From: Pseudomonadota bacterium
GTDB lineage: Bacteria; Pseudomonadota; Alphaproteobacteria; Rhizobiales; Xanthobacteraceae
Length of the DNA stretch: 64,000 bases
Assembly (NCBI GenBank): GCA_023387735.1
Contig: JAEWHP010000046.1
Location: 124,001-188,000, forward strand
Reading direction: 5' to 3'
Shown: positions 63,156 through 64,000 of the stretch, piece by piece
Numbering within the stretch: the first letter of the stretch is position 1
Layout: each line of letters opens with the position of its first letter
The notes under the pieces: generated by a model
The model's database searches: none
What the model was told of the DNA's origin: nothing
What the model saw: the letters and a program-made list of their open reading frames with translations, nothing else
Position numbers and translations under genes: made by a program

Positions 63156-64000
63156 TCAGGACGGATGTGCGGACAGATACGGCGAGTTGGCGACCGACCA
63201 GGACGGCATCGGCTCCATACGAAAAATCTGCCGCAGATGCACTTCATCGGGACCGTCGCCAATGCGCAGCAGCCGGCCCCAGGCAAGCGCCTGATGGATC
63301 GGCGTATCGTCGGAGCCGCCCATGGCGCCGAACACCTGCATGGCGCGATCGGCAATCCGCTGCAGCATCGCAGGCACCGCCACCTTGATCAGAGATACGT
63401 CGCGCCAGGCGCCATGGTGGCCGGCCTGATCCAGCCGCCACGCACAGCGATATGCCAGCAGCCGCGCCTGTTCGAGTTCGACGCGGGATTCGGCGACCCA
63501 GCGCTGCACGGTGTCATACTGGATCACGGCCCGCCCGAAGGCGGAACGCTCCGACGACCGCACCATCATCAGTTCGATGAGGAGTTCGCACAGCCCGATC
63601 GAGCGCATGCAATGGTGAATGCGGGCCGGCCCGAGCCTGACCTGTGCGACCCTGAACCCCTCGCCTTCCGCGCCAAGCAGGTTGGCCCGGGGCACCCGGA
63701 CGTTCTCAAAGGAGAGTTCGCCGATCGGGGCAACGTGGTCTTCGCAGCCCATCCAGCGTAGCCGCCGTACCAGGCGAACGCCCGGCGCATTCATCGGCAC
63801 GATGATGCAGGAATGGCGGCTGGTGCGGTCGGCATCGGCGTCTGTCACGCCCAGGACGATCAGGAAGCTGCATTGCGGATGCGCCGCGCCGGTAATGAAC
63901 CATTTGCGGCCGTTGATGACATAATCGTCGCCGTCGCGGACCATGCGGGTCGCGATATTGGTAGCGTCGGATGAAGCGACGTCCGGTTCGGTCATGCCGA
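63156..64000 (-). CDS. Acyl-CoA dehydrogenase (partial, 5' end beyond window)
   Basis: The visible 3' part encodes the middle and C-terminal domains of an acyl-CoA dehydrogenase. The beta domain segment MTEPDVASSDATNIATR and NGRKWFITGA match the FAD-binding region, and the C-terminal helical bundle has the FAD/dimer-contact region IHQALAWGRLLRIGDGPDEVH. The residue corresponding to the catalytic Glu cannot be assigned with certainty from what is shown. It ends 51 bases before the monooxygenase gene starts, suggesting one operon with it. The N-terminal helical domain is outside the window. Confidence 0.88.
   Translation of the reverse strand, partial: GMTEPDVASSDATNIATRMVRDGDDYVINGRKWFITGAAHPQCSFLIVLGVTDADADRTSRHSCIIVPMNAPGVRLVRRLRWMGCEDHVAPIGELSFENVRVPRANLLGAEGEGFRVAQVRLGPARIHHCMRSIGLCELLIELMMVRSSERSAFGRAVIQYDTVQRWVAESRVELEQARLLAYRCAWRLDQAGHHGAWRDVSLIKVAVPAMLQRIADRAMQVFGAMGGSDDTPIHQALAWGRLLRIGDGPDEVHLRQIFRMEPMPSWSVANSPYLSAHPS

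Overview
The window looks like a chromosomal segment of a high-GC alphaproteobacterium close to Bradyrhizobium (Nitrobacteraceae). The evidence is a nitrate reductase / FAD oxidoreductase / single-domain haemoglobin gene order known from Bradyrhizobium, an HWE-family kinase, many ABC and TRAP uptake systems, and small GC-rich dyad repeats of the type common in Bradyrhizobium intergenic regions. No rRNA, tRNA, CRISPR array, transposase or phage gene was seen. Genus assignment is an inference from gene content.

Layout. 1-4.7 kb: a membrane-anchored DJ-1/PfpI protein, a zinc alcohol dehydrogenase, an EamA exporter and an aldo/keto reductase. 4.9-17.3 kb: a short-chain amide utilisation locus on the minus strand (a five-gene Urt/Fmd-type ABC importer, formamidase FmdA, zinc-ribbon FmdB, aliphatic amidase AmiE). 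It is divergent from a two-component pair whose kinase is fused to a complete NCS1-permease-like membrane domain and a nine-cysteine module; this is the most unusual item in the window. 17.5-25.2 kb: nitrate assimilation and NO handling (nrtA-nrtB-nrtD ABC importer, haemoglobin, Flp, NasC), with a candidate sigma-54 promoter upstream of nrtA.

25.3-32.3 kb: an intradiol ring-cleavage dioxygenase, a serine hydrolase, an HWE histidine kinase and a DctP-DctQ-DctM TRAP transporter. 32.3-34.0 kb is gene-poor and holds only a small XRE regulator. 34.0-44.1 kb: enoyl-CoA hydratase, an isopropylmalate-dehydrogenase-like enzyme, a second zinc alcohol dehydrogenase, a five-gene peptide/nickel-type ABC importer and a class III CoA-transferase. 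44.2-59.2 kb: glycogen synthase, patatin phospholipase, 3-hydroxybutyrate dehydrogenase, LysR regulator, peroxiredoxin-like protein, a cupin, two MFS transporters, a PRC-barrel protein, a glycogen-debranching-type glucosidase, an ABC exporter and a glycosyltransferase: carbon storage and stress functions rather than one pathway. 59.3-64.0 kb: alkylsulfatase-type hydrolase, Baeyer-Villiger-type monooxygenase and an acyl-CoA dehydrogenase cut by the window edge.

Taken together the first 25 kb is a nitrogen-scavenging block: amides are imported and hydrolysed to ammonia, nitrate is imported and reduced to nitrite, and NO is likely detoxified. Its regulators are partly present (NCS1-like kinase plus LuxR-type regulator), while no nasS/nasT and no urease genes are in view.
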